A DNA stretch of 64,000 bases from Ahaetulla prasina (GCF_028640845.1 NC_080541.1:5671435-5735434), one strand, 5' to 3'. Counted from the stretch's first letter, positions 52,980 through 63,460 are shown. Program-made: numbers and translations. The notes: generated from the letters alone by a model not told the origin.

Positions 52980-54060
52980 TCAAAATAGTTTGTATGTTAG
53001 TTTGTTTTTAACTTTGTTTCATAGCAAGTGGAATGCCAGGGCAACTGCACTCTATTCAATATATTTATGTCCAAACAATAAATATATATATATTTTTTAA
53101 AAAAATCGTTCCTTCTTATTCTATCTCTCTACTCCTCAGGTTTTGGCCCCCACCGTTTTGAAATGGTATTGCCTCCCTAGGAATATTTTGATCCTCCCAT
53201 CAGCATTCAGCCTAGCATTGTAAAATGACAAGCGTACAAATTCCAGCTACTCAAACCAGGATAGAAAGAGTGGCTTTGAAAGCTATTGTGCTTTTGTGCT
53301 TTCAAACCCGACATCTACAGTCAATAGACAGTATCTCTGCTTTTCGAGAGGTTTTTTTTTTTCATTTAGGAATTTGGAGTTATTGTTCCTGTCTTTTTTT
53401 CTTTCCGATTGTTCATTCATCTATTTGTGTTTTCTCTTCCGTGGTAGAGTTCTCAAAAGCGTCTCAAGTCGACACTTCTATTCATCTGTGATTTCTCAGA
53501 ATGAATTCACGAAGGATTCTAAAGTTAAAACTAGGTGTCGGGTGCCAACAAGCAGATCCAGACATGCAGAGTTTGAGCTGACTACTTTATTATGCTCTGC
53601 CTGTAGTATAGAAATCTCCCCATACAGCTATTCCTGGGAACAATTCGATAAGGGTCCAAGGAAGAAAGACTGGGACCTAGCCCTTTTATGATTGTGCGGT
53701 GATTCCAGACTTGATCCCCGCTTGACCCCTCATTACTTCTAGGCTAGGTGTTTCCCAATACTTAGGTGCGTCATAATATGTTCCACCTGGGATCGTAGGC
53801 AGATCTCAAATTCTGAGAGCATAGGAGTGTGACAACATGGCTTGTAAGAGGGTGTGATCCATTTGTTTGTGAGGTCTTTGGTCCTCTCTGAGCTTGGTTG
53901 TTTTCTCACACATGTTTTATTACCCAACTAGGAAAGATCAATACAAGGAAACAACCAAGCTCAATGAGGACCAAGGAGCTCCTCATTCAACCCTGAGCTA
54001 CAAATATTATCTTCTATTGGTATCCATTTATTTATTTGAAATTTGTTACCACCCACACTT
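52980..54060. other. Unassigned DNA, with one LTR-like stretch and a hammerhead-B relic
   Basis: 53527-53760 has an LTR feel (starts TGTCGGGTGCC, terminal-like) but no clear partner end. 53872-53940 is a minus hammerhead-B relic (GGTTGTTTTCTCACACATG, TTTTATTACCCAACTAGG). The rest is unknown. Confidence 0.4.
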
Positions 54061-54065
54061 GGGAC

Positions 54066-54418
54066 ACAGTGGCTTAGTGGGTAAGACGCTGAGCTTGTCG
54101 ATCGAAAGGTCGGCAGTTCAGCGGTTCGAATCTCTAGTGCCGCATAATGGGGTGAGCTCCCGTTACTTGTCCCAGCTTCTGCCAACCTAGCAATTCAAAA
54201 GCACATAAAAAATGCAAGTAGAAAAATAGGGACCACCTTTGGTGGGAAGGAAATAGCAGTCCATGCGCCTTTGGTGTTTAGTCATGCCGGCCGCATGACC
54301 ACGGAGAAGTCTTTGGACAGCACTGGCTCTTCGGCTTTGAAACGGAGATGAGCACCGCCCCCTAGAGTCGGGAAAGACTAGCACGTGTGTGTGAGGGGAA
54401 CCTTTACCTTTACCTTAC
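54066..54418 (+). mobile_element. Sauria SINE
   Basis: tRNA head with A box (TGGCTTAGTGGGTAAGACGC) and B box (GCGGTTCGAATCTC), then GGGGTGAGCTCCCGTTAC, GCCAACCTAGCAATTCAAAA, TTTAGTCATGCCGGCCGCAT, GAGATGAGCACCGCCCCCTA and the tail CCTTTACCTTTACC. Order and length fit the squamate Sauria SINE, whose 3' end is BovB-derived. Confidence 0.9.
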
Positions 54419-54634
54419 CACCCACCCTGATTCTCCTTTTCTAGAAGGGATGGTCAAGCTATTTTTCAAAGCACCTGAAGACAGGCAGGAGAAGAACCAA
54501 TGGATGGAAACTAACCAAGGAGAGAAGCAACCTAGAACTAAGGAGAAATTTCCGGACAGTGAGAACAATTAACCAGTGGAACCATCTGCCCCCCAGAAGT
54601 TGTGGATGCTCCGTCAATGGAGGTTTTAAAGAAG

Positions 54635-55144
54635 TGGTGTGACTCCAGCCCCCGAACCTGGCCCCGTGCCCGAAAATGACTTAGAAAATGAGGGGGAAGG
54701 GCCGGTAAGGCTTACCTCGGGAGCACCGATTTCTTTGGCTTGGCTCCAGGAGCCAGAACCAGACCAGTCGGAGGACGTAATGAGGCCGTCATTCCCTGAT
54801 TCCTCCCTTCCCCAGGCTACGCCTTCAGACCCAGCTGATAATAATAATAATCAAGCTTGGTTTGACCCGCGCTTCAGAAGATTAGAGAGGCGGCGTCATT
54901 AAAAGGAAGGATGGGGCAGGAGCCCCACCCCACAGGATATATAAGGAGCTTTGGGACTGCTCTCACTCCACGGGAAGCAAACTTTAGCTGAACCATTTCA
55001 AAAAGAGCTGAAAATCTTGCTACGTGAGTCATTTGTTTGAACTTTGGCAGGCAGCTGCAATTTCTCTGCCAGGACTGATAAGAGCCTTGAATCCGCTGGC
55101 TGAAGGCCAGCTCGTTGATCCGAAGTGGGGAAGGAGACAGAACA
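54635..55144 (+). mobile_element. Solo LTR, family LTR3 (distant relative of LTR1)
   Basis: Starts TGGTGTGACTCC, ends GGAGACAGAACA, flanks AGAAG / ATAAG inside CR1. TATA at 54938-54944. The U3 frame 54639-54902 ends NQAWFDPRFRRLERRRH, as in LTR1. Otherwise diverged. Confidence 0.75.
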
Positions 55145-55215
55145 ATAAGAGACTGGACAGCCACTTGTCAGAAAAAGTATAGGGCAGCTGGACAGAAAAG
55201 GTATAGGACAGCTGG

Positions 55216-55627
55216 ACAGCTGTGATGGTGAACCTATGGCACGCGTGCCAGATGTGGCACGCAGAACCCTCTCTGTGGGCACATGCGCCGTCGCCAGCTG
55301 CTCTTCTGGTCTTTGCAGGGCTGTTTCCTGGGCCATTTTTGGGGCTGTTTTCCAACCCGTTTTCTGGACTGTTTTCTGGGCTGTTTTTAGGCCATTTTTT
55401 GGGCCAAAAATAGCCCGAAAAATGGCCTGAAAACAGCCCGAAAAATGGTCAAAAAACAGGCATGCTCAATCTGGCCAGCTGCTCTTCAGATTTCCTGTGC
55501 TCCAGTGCACGCGAAGACCAGCTGGCTGTTGTGCACGTGTGCGCCAGAAACCAGAACACACATGCACACACACGTGCATATATTCTGGTTTGGGCACTCA
55601 GTGTCGAAAAGGTTCGCCATCATTGCT
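55216..55627. mobile_element. hAT-like MITE
   Basis: Left CTGTGATGGTGAACC, right GGTTCGCCATCATTG (inverted). Internal degenerate repeats of GGCTGTTTTCTGGGC, and GCACGCGTGCC. The flanks are imperfect. Confidence 0.65.
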
Positions 55628-55729
55628 GTAGGGTCTCCAGCTCAAAGAGGGGGTTGGACTGGAAGATCTCTAAGATCCCTTTCAACTCCATTATTCTGTT
55701 TTGTTTTTTTTCCTGTTAAGAAGGTGAAC

Positions 55730-56245
55730 GGTTGGTAGACATTAGTTTTCCCCGTCCATGTAGTCTTCCAAGATGCTTTTACTGCTACTCTGGAGTTCCC
55801 TTGGAGGCAAGAAGCAAATGGTATTATTTGCAGCTAAAGCAGTGAGCCGTTGCAACCATCCACAGTTTTATTTTCCAAGAGTTCACGCGAAGGTTACATG
55901 AGGCCCAGAGGTGCAGTTGGAAATACACGCAAGAAACTTGAGGTTGGTGGTTCTCTTGGCAGCATGAATCCCTTCGCCTCTTCTTTTTAACGAAAAGGAT
56001 TTTAAAAATAAAATAAATAAAAATAAAGTCTGGTGAAGATTGGAAACCCTGAAGTCACGACCAATTCGGTAAGCAGAGACAACGATCTTTTGTTTAATAT
56101 AAATCGGCGGGTTTCTGTTTCATACAAGATGGAAAGTAAGCTTGGGGCATTCTTGGATCACTCATGTGGGACACTTTAGTTAAATAAACTAAAGCAATTT
56201 TTAGCTTCTGGAATTGCTCTGCTGACCAAGCAAATGAAGCCTTAA
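55730..56245. other. Unassigned DNA
   Basis: No repeat or domain recognised. Confidence 0.45.
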
Positions 56246-56246
56246 G

Positions 56247-56490
56247 AGCCGTGATGGCCCAGTGGTTAGAACGCTGTATGGCAAGCTAAATCTGCCGACT
56301 GCCAGCAGCTCGATTCCCACTGGCTGAAAGGTTGACTCAGCCTTCCATCCTTCCGAGGTGGGTAAAATGAGGAGCCAGATTGTTGGGGGCAATAGGCTGA
56401 TTCTGCAAAAGTGCTTAGAGAGGGCTGTAAAGCTCTGTGAAGCAGGATATAAGTCTAAGTGCTGTTGCAATACTATTTTTTTTCTTTTTC
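56247..56490 (+). mobile_element. tRNA-derived squamate SINE
   Basis: A box TGGCCCAGTGGTTAGAACGC, B box GCTCGATTCCC, then GGTTGACTCAGCCTTCCATC, GAGGTGGGTAAAATGAGGAG, GGGGGCAATAGGCTGATTCT and GAAGCAGGATATAAGTCTAA. A common reptile SINE layout; family name uncertain. Confidence 0.78.
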
Positions 56491-56494
56491 TTTT

Positions 56495-56567
56495 TTCTTT
56501 TGTCACAACAGTATACGTAAACATCGACCTAAAACAACAACACATCATAAAAGAAAAACATATATAT

Positions 56568-56636
<69 letters not shown>

Positions 56637-56668
56637 TTCTGAGGTTTCTGTTTGTAGGTCTTTGGTTG

Positions 56669-56741
<73 letters not shown>

Positions 56742-57000
56742 TAAAAATATGCAATAACTATATTAATTTGATATAATGAAAGGGAACAATAGGACAGGAA
56801 CGGGAGGCACTTTTGTGCTCTTATGCACGCCCCTTTTCCCTGTAACAAAAAATCATATGTTACAACAAGTCATAAGTAACTCTGGGGAAGTCCTTTGTAA
56901 TTTCAAGCAGTCACTAAGCAAAGCATCCTTAAGTGAGGACCATTTGCTTTTTAGTACGAAAAGGCAAGCAAGCTCTTCCTGCAGACTTTTGCTTAGATGA
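56495..57000 (-). mobile_element. LINE-X 3' UTR with (TA)n expansion
   Basis: TTTTGTCACAACAGTATACG and AATAACTATATTAATTTGA...GGAACAATAGGACAGGAACG match 240-410. (TA)n arrays occupy 56561-56633 and 56671-56739, separated by TCTGAGGTTTCTGTTTGTAG. After about 56840 the similarity fades. Confidence 0.75.
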
Positions 57001-57029
57001 GGCCCTTTTCAACAACAGAGAAGGACAAT

Positions 57030-57145
57030 CGCTTCTTTTTAAGAGATTGGACAACCATTTATCTGAAATGATTATAGGGTTTCCTACCTAAGCGGGAGGT
57101 TGGACTTGAGGACCTCCAAGGTCCCTTCCAACTCTCTTATCTTGT
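57030..57145 (+). mobile_element. CR1 LINE 3' end
   Basis: GAGATTGGACAACCATTTAT, GGGAGGTTGGACTTGAGGAC, CAAGGTCCCTTCCAACTCTC, then a CTTGT/CCTGT tail. Confidence 0.85.
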
Positions 57146-57283
57146 CCTGTCCTGTCCTGTCCTGTTCTTCCTTCCTTCCTTCCTTCCTCCCTCCCTCCCT
57201 CTCTGTCCTGTCCTTTCTTTCTTATTCAATTCTATTCTGTCCGGTACGGTACGCTCCTGTCCTGTCCTGTCCTTTTCTTTCCT

Positions 57284-57349
<66 letters not shown>

Positions 57350-57386
57350 TTCCTTCCTTCCTTCCTTCCTTCCTTCCTTCCTTCTT

Positions 57387-57438
<52 letters not shown>

Positions 57439-57520
57439 CTGCTCTGTCCTGTTCTTTCTTATTCTATTCTGTTCTGTTCTGTCCTGTCCTGTCCTGTCCT
57501 ATCCTGTCCTGTCCTGTTCA
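57138..57520 (+). repeat. Compound pyrimidine microsatellite grown from a CR1 tail
   Basis: TCCTG pentamers, (TTCC)n, TCCTG, (CTTT)n about 57286-57345, (CTTC)n, (TC)n about 57390-57432, then TTCTG and TCCTG pentamers. Homopyrimidine for long stretches. Confidence 0.93.
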
Positions 57521-57524
57521 CCAG

Positions 57525-57845
57525 AGGGTGAAGATGGTTCCTCCCTAATAGTTCCCAGAGAATATGCTTGATGTAGTTAGTCATCTGCTTCAGTCTGGCA
57601 AGATTCTGTCTATAGGTGAAGAATAATAATAAAAAAAACCTGCTTGGAAAACTCATCAAATGTCCTTCTTTGTTTTTTGAGTCCAACATGATGAACCTAA
57701 TCAATCAATTAATTTGCTCCTTATGCTGGAAAAGAAACTCATCAGACTGGGGTAGGGTTAGGGTATTGGATAGGATGTGGAAGACCCAGGGTCAAATCCA
57801 CCCTCAACCCGAAAATCTTAATGGGGGTCAGTCCTTCTCTCTCAC
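57525..57845. other. Unassigned DNA
   Basis: Nothing recognised. GGGGTAGGGTTAGGG near 57751 is too short to be telomeric. Confidence 0.45.
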
Positions 57846-58174
57846 TAGAGCTACAGCTAGTCCTTGACTTATGACGCCGATTGAGCCAAAATTTCTGTTG
57901 CCAAGCAACACTGTTTTCAAGTGAGTTTTGACTCATTGTATAATCTTTCTTGATACAGTCGTTTGGTTGAATCAGTGCAGTTGTTAAAATAGGAACACAG
58001 TTGTTAAATGGCTTCCCCGTTTGATTTTGCCTGTCAGAAGGCTGTAGAAGGGGATCACATGACCCCCAAGAAATGCCAGCCGTCATAATTGTGAGCCAGC
58101 TTCCAAACATCTGAATTTCGATCACATGACCGTAGGGATGCTGCAACAGTTGTAAGAGTGAGAAATGGTCATAA

Positions 58175-59321
58175 CAGAGGTGGCATTTAGCAGGTTCTGA
58201 CCAGTTCTGGAGAACCGTTAGTGGAAATTTTGAGTAGTTCGGAGAACCGATAGTAAAAATTCTGACTGACACCGCCCCCATCTATTCTCTGCCTCCCATG
58301 TCCCAGCTGATCGGGAGGAAATGGGGATTTTACAGTATCCTTCCCTGGAGTGGTGAGGGAATGGGGATTTTGGAATATCCTTCCCCTGGAGTGGTGAGGG
58401 AATGGGGATTTTGCAATATCCTTCCCCTGGAGTGGGGAGGTAATGGGGATTTTGCAGTATCCTTCCCCTGGAGTGGGGAGGTAATGGGGATTTTGCAGTA
58501 TCCTTCCCCTGGAGTGGGGTGGAATGGAGATTTTACAGTATCCTTCCCCTGGAGTGGTGAGGGAATGGGGATTTTGCAATATCCTTCCCCTGGAGTGGGA
58601 AGGGAATGGAGATTTTACAGTATCCTTCCCCTGGAGTGGGGAGGGAATGGGGATTTTGCAGTATCCTTCCCCTGGAGTGGGGAGGGAATGGGGATTTTGC
58701 AGTATCCTTCCCCTGGAGTGGGAAGGGAATGGAGATTTTACAGTATCCTTCCCCTGGAGTGGGGAGGGAATGGGGATTTTGCAGTATCCTTCCCCTGGAG
58801 TGGGGAGGGAATGGGGATTTTTCATTTCATTTATTTTGCAGTATCCTTCCCCTGGAGTGGGGTGGGAATGGAGATTTTGCAGTATCCTTCCCCTGGAGTG
58901 GGAGGAATGGAGATTTTGCAGTATCCTTCCCTGGAGTGGGAGGAATGGGGATTTTGCAGTATCCTTCCCTGGGTGGGAGGAATGGATTTTGCAGTATCCT
59001 TCCCCTGGAGTGGGAAGGGAATGGAGATTTTACAGTATCCTTCCCCTGGAGTGGGGAGGGAATGGGGATTTTGCAGTATCCTTCCCCTGGAGTGGGGAGG
59101 GAATGGGGATTTTTCATTTCATTTATTTTGCAGTATCCTTCCCCTGGAGTGGGGTGGGAATGGAGATTTTGCAGTATCCTTCCCCTGGAGTGGGGTGGGA
59201 ATGGAGATTTTACAGTATCTTTCCCCTGCCACGCCCACCAAGCCACGCCCACCAAGCCATGCCACACCCACCCAGCCACACTCACAGAACTGGTAGTAAA
59301 AAATGTTGAATCCCACCCGTG
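58175..59321. mobile_element. hAT-like MITE with giant internal minisatellite (1,147 bp)
   Basis: Ends CAGAGGTGGCATTTAGCAGG and GAATCCCACCCGTG. Perfect 8-bp duplication GGTCATAA (58167-58174, 59322-59329). Same family as 28179-28400, 36414-37089 and 61401-61661, in reverse orientation. Confidence 0.93.
58318..59225. repeat. 41-bp minisatellite, about 22 units
   Basis: Unit AATGGGGATTTTGCAGTATC + CTTCCCCTGGAGTGGGGAGGG. A ~292-bp higher-order duplication carries the marker TTTTTCATTTCATTTATTTT (58817 and 59109). Stop-free in three frames, giving spurious ORFs of up to 332 codons. Confidence 0.95.
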
Positions 59322-59850
59322 GGTCATAAGTCACTGTTTACAGGGCTGTTGTAACTTGGAACAATTACTAATTGAATGGATGTAAATCAAGGCTTACTGT
59401 ACCATCAGACAGCCATCAAGAGATGGGAAAATGGGAGGAGGGATGCTTTGCACACCTCATGTGCTTCCGACGAAGAGGCAGGGCATAAATCTAAACAATC
59501 GATTAATTAACAGAAAACCTGGAACCAGGATCAATAATGCTTAGATGTGACCCATTTCGATCAATGACACTTAATGAGGCATAATTAAGTGGTCCTGTCG
59601 GTTTCACGGCGCCTCCTGTAAGTAAAGTGAAGCCTGAATTCATCTGGAAAAGAAGTCAATATCCTGTCTGACTTCCAGTATTTGAGGGGCTGCCACAAAG
59701 AAGGGGTGTGTTGGGGCATCCACCTCTCTTCCAAAGCACCAGAAAGCAAGATAAGAAACAATCGATGGAAACTAATCAAGGAGAGAAGCAACCTAGAACT
59801 ATGGAGATATCACCTGACTGTGATGTCAATCAACTAGTGGAATGTCTTGC

Positions 59851-60415
59851 TGTTGTGGTCCGTCAGCAGCCTACGGAGCTGGCAACGGAGTCGGACAGCA
59901 ATGAGGCTGAGGTGAGGCCAGGGCCATCGGGGACTGAGGTGCAGACTCCAGAGCCTCCAGAGCCTGACAGTAGTGAGGCAGAGGAACAGGAGGAGCCTGT
60001 TCTTGATGCACACATGAGAAGAGCTGCCAGAAGGCAAGAGCAGCTCAAGCAGAGAGGACAACTTGGGAGTAAGGCCAGGAGATGATTGGCCCCTCCCATA
60101 AGGTTTAAAACAAGACCAGCACCGGCATTTGAGCTTTGCCAGAAAACAACGTTGTAGTTGTATCTTCTGCTTCATCTTCTGCTTCGTGTATGTCTTTTTT
60201 TTGTGTGGCTTCTGGACATTTGCCAGGAAGGGCCTTTGGCAGTTTGCCTAATTGGACTAAGGTTTGTGAGATAACTAAGGAATTTGTGTTGGGAGGCATT
60301 TGTTTTACTTTGAGTTGAATGACGCTGGGATTGAAGTAATTCCCAGCTCTTCAAATAAAGTTTATTTTTCCATGGACTGAGTTTATTACTACCTACTTGG
60401 GCCTGGGTCACAACA
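59851..60415 (+). mobile_element. Solo LTR, family LTR2
   Basis: TGTTGTGGTCC...GGGTCACAACA with perfect CTTGC duplication (59846-59850, 60416-60420). AATAAA at about 60354. The acidic U3 frame is kept (NEAEVRPGPSGTEVQTPEPP, RRAARRQEQLKQRGQ). Confidence 0.93.
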
Positions 60416-60499
60416 CTTGCTTTCAAATGTTGTGGGTGCTCCATCACTGGAAGCTTTTAAGAAGAGACTGAACAGCCACTTGTCTGAAACGGTATAGGG

Positions 60500-60960
60500 C
60501 AGGGGTCAACAACCTGTGGCTCTGGAGCCACATGCGGCTCTTTGGGCCCTCTGCTGTAGCTCCCCATCAGGTGATCCCACCACTGGCTGACCCCGCCCCA
60601 CCCCTCATCCTCCACTCCCAGTGACTCGTTGCCTGGCCTGAGAAAGTAAGGATGATGGTGGGGGATGGAGAAGCAGCCAGGGCAGAGACAGAGAGATACA
60701 GAGAGAGAGGGAGAGAGGGTGGGAGAGAGGGGAGAGAGAGAGATGTCAAAAGGATTTTGCGGTTCCCGGTGTTTTTTAACAACTGGTTCTCTGCCCTAAT
60801 GACCTGCTGGGTAGGTGTGGCTGGGGGGGGTCATGTGACTGGTGGAAGTAAGTAACATTGAGTTGGCTACACCCACCCAGGTTTTGTGGCTCCCGGTGTT
60901 TTCTTTTCATTGGGAAAAGGGGCCAAATGGCTCTTTGAGTATTTAAGTTGCAGACCCCTG
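60500..60960. mobile_element. hAT-like MITE
   Basis: CAGGGGTCAACAACCTGTGG...AAGTTGCAGACCCCTG with perfect GTATAGGG duplication (60492-60499, 60961-60968) in CR1. Confidence 0.93.
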
Positions 60961-61005
60961 GTATAGGGGCTCCTGCTTGAGCAGGGGGTTGGACTAGAAG
61001 ACCTT

Positions 61006-61392
61006 CAAACATATGAAGAACCGTTACAGGAACTGGGCCTGGCTAGTCTAGTGAAGAGAAGGACCAGGGGAGACAGGATAGCAGTGTTGCAATATTTGAG
61101 GGGCTGCCACAGAGTGGAGGGAGGGGGTCAACCTGTTTTCCAAAGCACCTGAAGGCCAGGCAAAGAATAATGGACGGAAACTAATCAAGGAGAGATTCAA
61201 CCTGGAAATAAGCAGAAATCAACTGATGGAACAGAAGTTGCCTTTGGAAGTTGTGGGAGCTTCATCCCTGGAAGCTTTCAAGAAAAGATTGGACTGCCCT
61301 TTGTCAGAAATGGTGTAGGGTCTCCTGCTTGGGTGGGGGGGTTGGATCACATAACCTACAAGATCCCCTCCAACTCTTATAATCTGTTAAAC
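61006..61392 (+). mobile_element. CR1 LINE 3' fragment
   Basis: CAAACATATGAAGAACCG through GGTTGGATCACATAACCTAC and CCAACTCTTATAATCTG. Several indels. Confidence 0.85.
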
Positions 61393-61400
61393 CTTCAAGG

Positions 61401-61661
61401 CAGTGGTGAAATCCACATTTTTTGCTACAGGTTTTGTGGGTGTGGTGTGGTGGACGTGGTGTAGCTTGGTGGGCATGACAGAGGAAGGATAGTGCAAAAT
61501 CCCCATTCCCAACCCACTCCAGGGGAAGGATACTGCAAAATCTCCATTCCCACTCCACTCTGGGACCAGCCAGAGGTGGTATTTGCCGGTTCTCCAAACT
61601 GCTCAAAATTTCCACTACCGGTTCTCCAGAACCTGTGAGAACTTGCTGAATTTCACCCCTG
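61401..61661. mobile_element. hAT-like MITE (41-bp-repeat family), two units
   Basis: CAGTGGTGAAATCC...GAATTTCACCCCTG, flanks CTTCAAGG / CTTCAACA. Two GAAGGATASTGCAAAATCYC units. Confidence 0.87.
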
Positions 61662-61669
61662 CTTCAACA

Positions 61670-62135
61670 TCCCTTCCAGCTCTATTCTGAACTGAATGCT
61701 GGCTCCCTCCTTAAATACAAGACTAACTTAGGTGACCTGATTTTCTGATAGCAACTGGGAAGGGATCCAGTAGCACCATCCCATTGTTCCCATTGAGGAA
61801 CGACCTTGGGTGGGCTTTGCAAGAGAGACAATCTGGTCAGGAAAAATACTAAGTTGAGGAGAGCCCATCGACAAATCCTTGAAGCCTCCTTCGGTGGCTT
61901 TCGTGTCACCTTGGAGAGACTCTCTTTGTAGGCTGATTTGTGGTTAACAAGAAGAAATAGGTTCATTGGCTGTAATTGATTTCTCTCTTGAATATTTAAA
62001 GGCAAAAGAGATTGAACAAGCCCCAGTATATTGAGAATGCAACCTAGTAGAGCTGTGTTTCTTAACCTTTTTTAACCTTGGAAACTTGAAGATGTGTGGA
62101 CTTTGTCTCCCAGAATTTCCCAATCAGCATGGCGG
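61670..62135. other. Unassigned DNA
   Basis: No repeat or domain recognised, apart from a weak MITE-like piece CTTGAAGATGTGTGGACTTT...CAATCAGCATGGC near 62086-62130. Confidence 0.4.
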
Positions 62136-62840
62136 ACTGGAGGCTAAAACATATAAAGAAGGGTTGCAGGAACTGGGTATGTCTAGTTTGATGAAAAGGA
62201 CTAGGAGAGACATGATAGCAGGGTTCCTGTCGTGTCCCACTCCTCCTCTGATGGCCGGGTCAGGGGATTCCATATCAAGCGTGGCTGCAAAGCCTCTGCA
62301 GCTTTGCCAAAGTCCTATCAGAGTCCTCAGGGCAGGCAGGAGACCAGGATGTGACTTCAGCAATCCAAGTTAGACTTTGCCTGACTCAGAAAATGCCAAA
62401 AAGCAGATCCTTTATATAGGCCATGGGGTGTGGCTCCATGACTCAGCACTTATCCAGACCTGCCCCTCCCTTCCTTTTGCTGACATCGCCTCTCTATTCT
62501 CCGGAAGCGAGGATCTCTCCAGCCTCCAGCTGTTGGTAATCTTAGCTCATGACTGGCTTCACATTCTTCAGGCTCAGATGCTGTGGGGGAGGGGTCTAGT
62601 TGCTCCGTTTGTCTGGGCATGGTGCCAGGACTGGGGGCTGGAGGCACGTCAGGACATTCTCCTGTACTATCAGCGTCCGGCAGGAGATAAGAGGGGCCCG
62701 GCTGCGGCGGGGGGAGCGAGCGAGGCACAACAGTTCCAATATCTCAGGGGCTGCCACAAAGAAGAGGGAATCAAGCTATTCTCCAAAGCACCTGAGGGCA
62801 GAACAAGAAGCAATGGATGGAAACTAATCAAGGTGAGAAG
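62136..62840 (+). mobile_element. CR1 LINE fragment, split by LTR1
   Basis: CTGGAGGCTAAAACATATAA to GCAGGGTTCC, then LTR1, then GTTCCAATATCTCAGGGGCT to GGAAACTAATCAAGGTGAG. The coding order is continuous. Confidence 0.88.
62228..62732 (-). mobile_element. Solo LTR, family LTR1
   Basis: TGTCGTGTCCC...GAGGCACAACA with perfect GTTCC duplication (62223-62227, 62733-62737). The minus-strand U3 frame ends GWRDPRFRRIERRCQQKEGR. TATA at 62411-62418. Confidence 0.95.
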
Positions 62841-62914
62841 GATTATATTCCTTGCAGACAAAGCTGGTCATTTGCATCCTTTTAGAGGGCCATGGAGGCC
62901 ACTTGGAGGTTTAT

Positions 62915-63079
62915 CTATGTTCTCAGGATCACCTGAGTGGTGCAAATGGGTCTTGGAACTATTGAAAGGACCGTTTTGTAGACTGGAGATAGATGATGTC
63001 GTATCCCTCCCCCTCTGTTGAGAGAGGGCTGCTCAATTTTGACATAGATGGCCTCTTGGACCCCTCTTTCAAACCACAT
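62915..63079 (-). pseudogene. Penelope-like GIY-YIG endonuclease, C-terminal 54 codons
   Basis: Read from 63079 down: MWFERGVQEAIYVKIEQPSL, NRGGGIRHHLSPVYKTVL, SIVPRP, stop TAG at 62917-62915. The WFERG..EAI....PSLN(R)GGG.RHHLSP signature is that of Penelope-type GIY-YIG proteins. No frameshift within the piece. The catalytic GIY and YIG parts and the RT are missing by 5' truncation. Confidence 0.8.
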
Positions 63080-63171
63080 ATAAACCTCCAGGTGACCTTA
63101 AGGACCTGCTAAAAGGATGCAAATGACCAGCTGTCTGGAGGGAGTATAAATCCTTCCATTCCCCACCTTCC

Positions 63172-63222
63172 AGTCAGAGCTGAAGAAGCTTCTTGGATGG
63201 AAAGTGAAACGTCTTCAAAGAA
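63172..63222 (+). ncRNA. Hammerhead-ribozyme-like motif, family A
   Basis: CTGAAGA (63180-63186), helix II region AGCTTCTTGGATGGAAAGT (decayed on its 3' side relative to 30.7 kb), GAAACGTC (63206-63213), TTCAAAG. Stands about 33 bp downstream of GAGTATAAATCC. Likely inactive, but the core boxes are perfect. Confidence 0.58.
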
Positions 63223-63275
63223 AAACTAAAAAGTTGCCTCTTGAAAAAAAAAAGTACCTTTGGGGACAACCCATT

Positions 63276-63460
63276 AGGCGACTGGAGGCTAAAACATATG
63301 AAGGACTGTTGCAGGAACTGGGTATGTCTAGTTTAATGCAAAGAAGGATTAGAGGAGACATGATAGCAGTGTTCCAATATCTCCGGGGCTGCCACAAAGA
63401 AGAGGGAGTCGGGCTGTTCTCCAAAGCACCTGAGGGTAGAACAAGGAGCAATGGATGGAA
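63276..63460 (+). mobile_element. CR1 LINE fragment
   Basis: GGCGACTGGAGGCTAAAACA to AGAACAAGGAGCAATGGATG. Joins at both sides to Penelope-type sequence. Confidence 0.85.

Larger units (their letters stand above)
54425..55712 (+). mobile_element. CR1 LINE 3' fragment, punctured by LTR3 and a hAT MITE
   Basis: CR1 coding remnants to 54634 (GTTGTGGATGCTCCGTCAAT), LTR3, GAGACTGGACAGCCACTTGT, the MITE at 55216-55627, and the CR1 3' end GGGGGTTGGACTGGAAGATC at 55647. The CR1 order across the insertions is continuous. Confidence 0.82.
57848..59400. mobile_element. pogo/Tigger-like MITE split by a hAT MITE
   Basis: 57848-58174: CTAGTCCTTGACTTATGACG, CAGTTGTTAAAATAGGAACA, GGATCACATGACCCCCAAGA, GATCACATGACCGTAGGGAT. 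It resumes after the hAT at 59322 with GGTCATAAGTCACTGTTTAC and ends TCAAGGCTTACTGTACC. Confidence 0.65.
59660..61005 (+). mobile_element. CR1 LINE 3' fragment, punctured by LTR2 and a hAT
   Basis: CR1 blocks at 59672-59850, LTR2, 60416-60499 (CACTGGAAGCTTTTAAGAAG), hAT, then the 3' end GGGGGTTGGACTAGAAGACC at 60982. It runs straight into another CR1 body. Confidence 0.87.
62848..63275. mobile_element. Penelope-like element end: GIY-YIG piece between inverted pLTR-like arms
   Basis: Left arm 62848-62914 (TTGCAGACAAAGCTGGTCAT...GCCACTTGGAGGTTTAT) and right arm 63080-63155 (ATAAACCTCCAGGTGACCTT...ATGACCAGCTGTCTGGAGGG) are inverted copies. Between them lies a minus-strand GIY-YIG C-terminus. 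After the right arm come GAGTATAAATCC (TATA-like), a hammerhead-like core and the AAAAAGTTGCCTCTTG tail. Inverted pLTRs with a 5'-truncated body are a known Penelope arrangement. Confidence 0.75.

Noticed and set aside
53527..53760. Another solo LTR (TGTCGGGTGCC start)
   Set aside because: No convincing CA end or matching flanking duplication, and no second copy in the window.
56358..56754. IYIYIY frames
   Set aside because: Translations of (TA)n arrays.
57745..57775. Interstitial telomere repeat
   Set aside because: Only GGGTTAGGG-like bases once. Far too short.
58187..59385. Several 160-330 codon frames on both strands
   Set aside because: The 41-bp minisatellite unit is stop-free and not a multiple of three, so all frames stay open. 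No codon signal.
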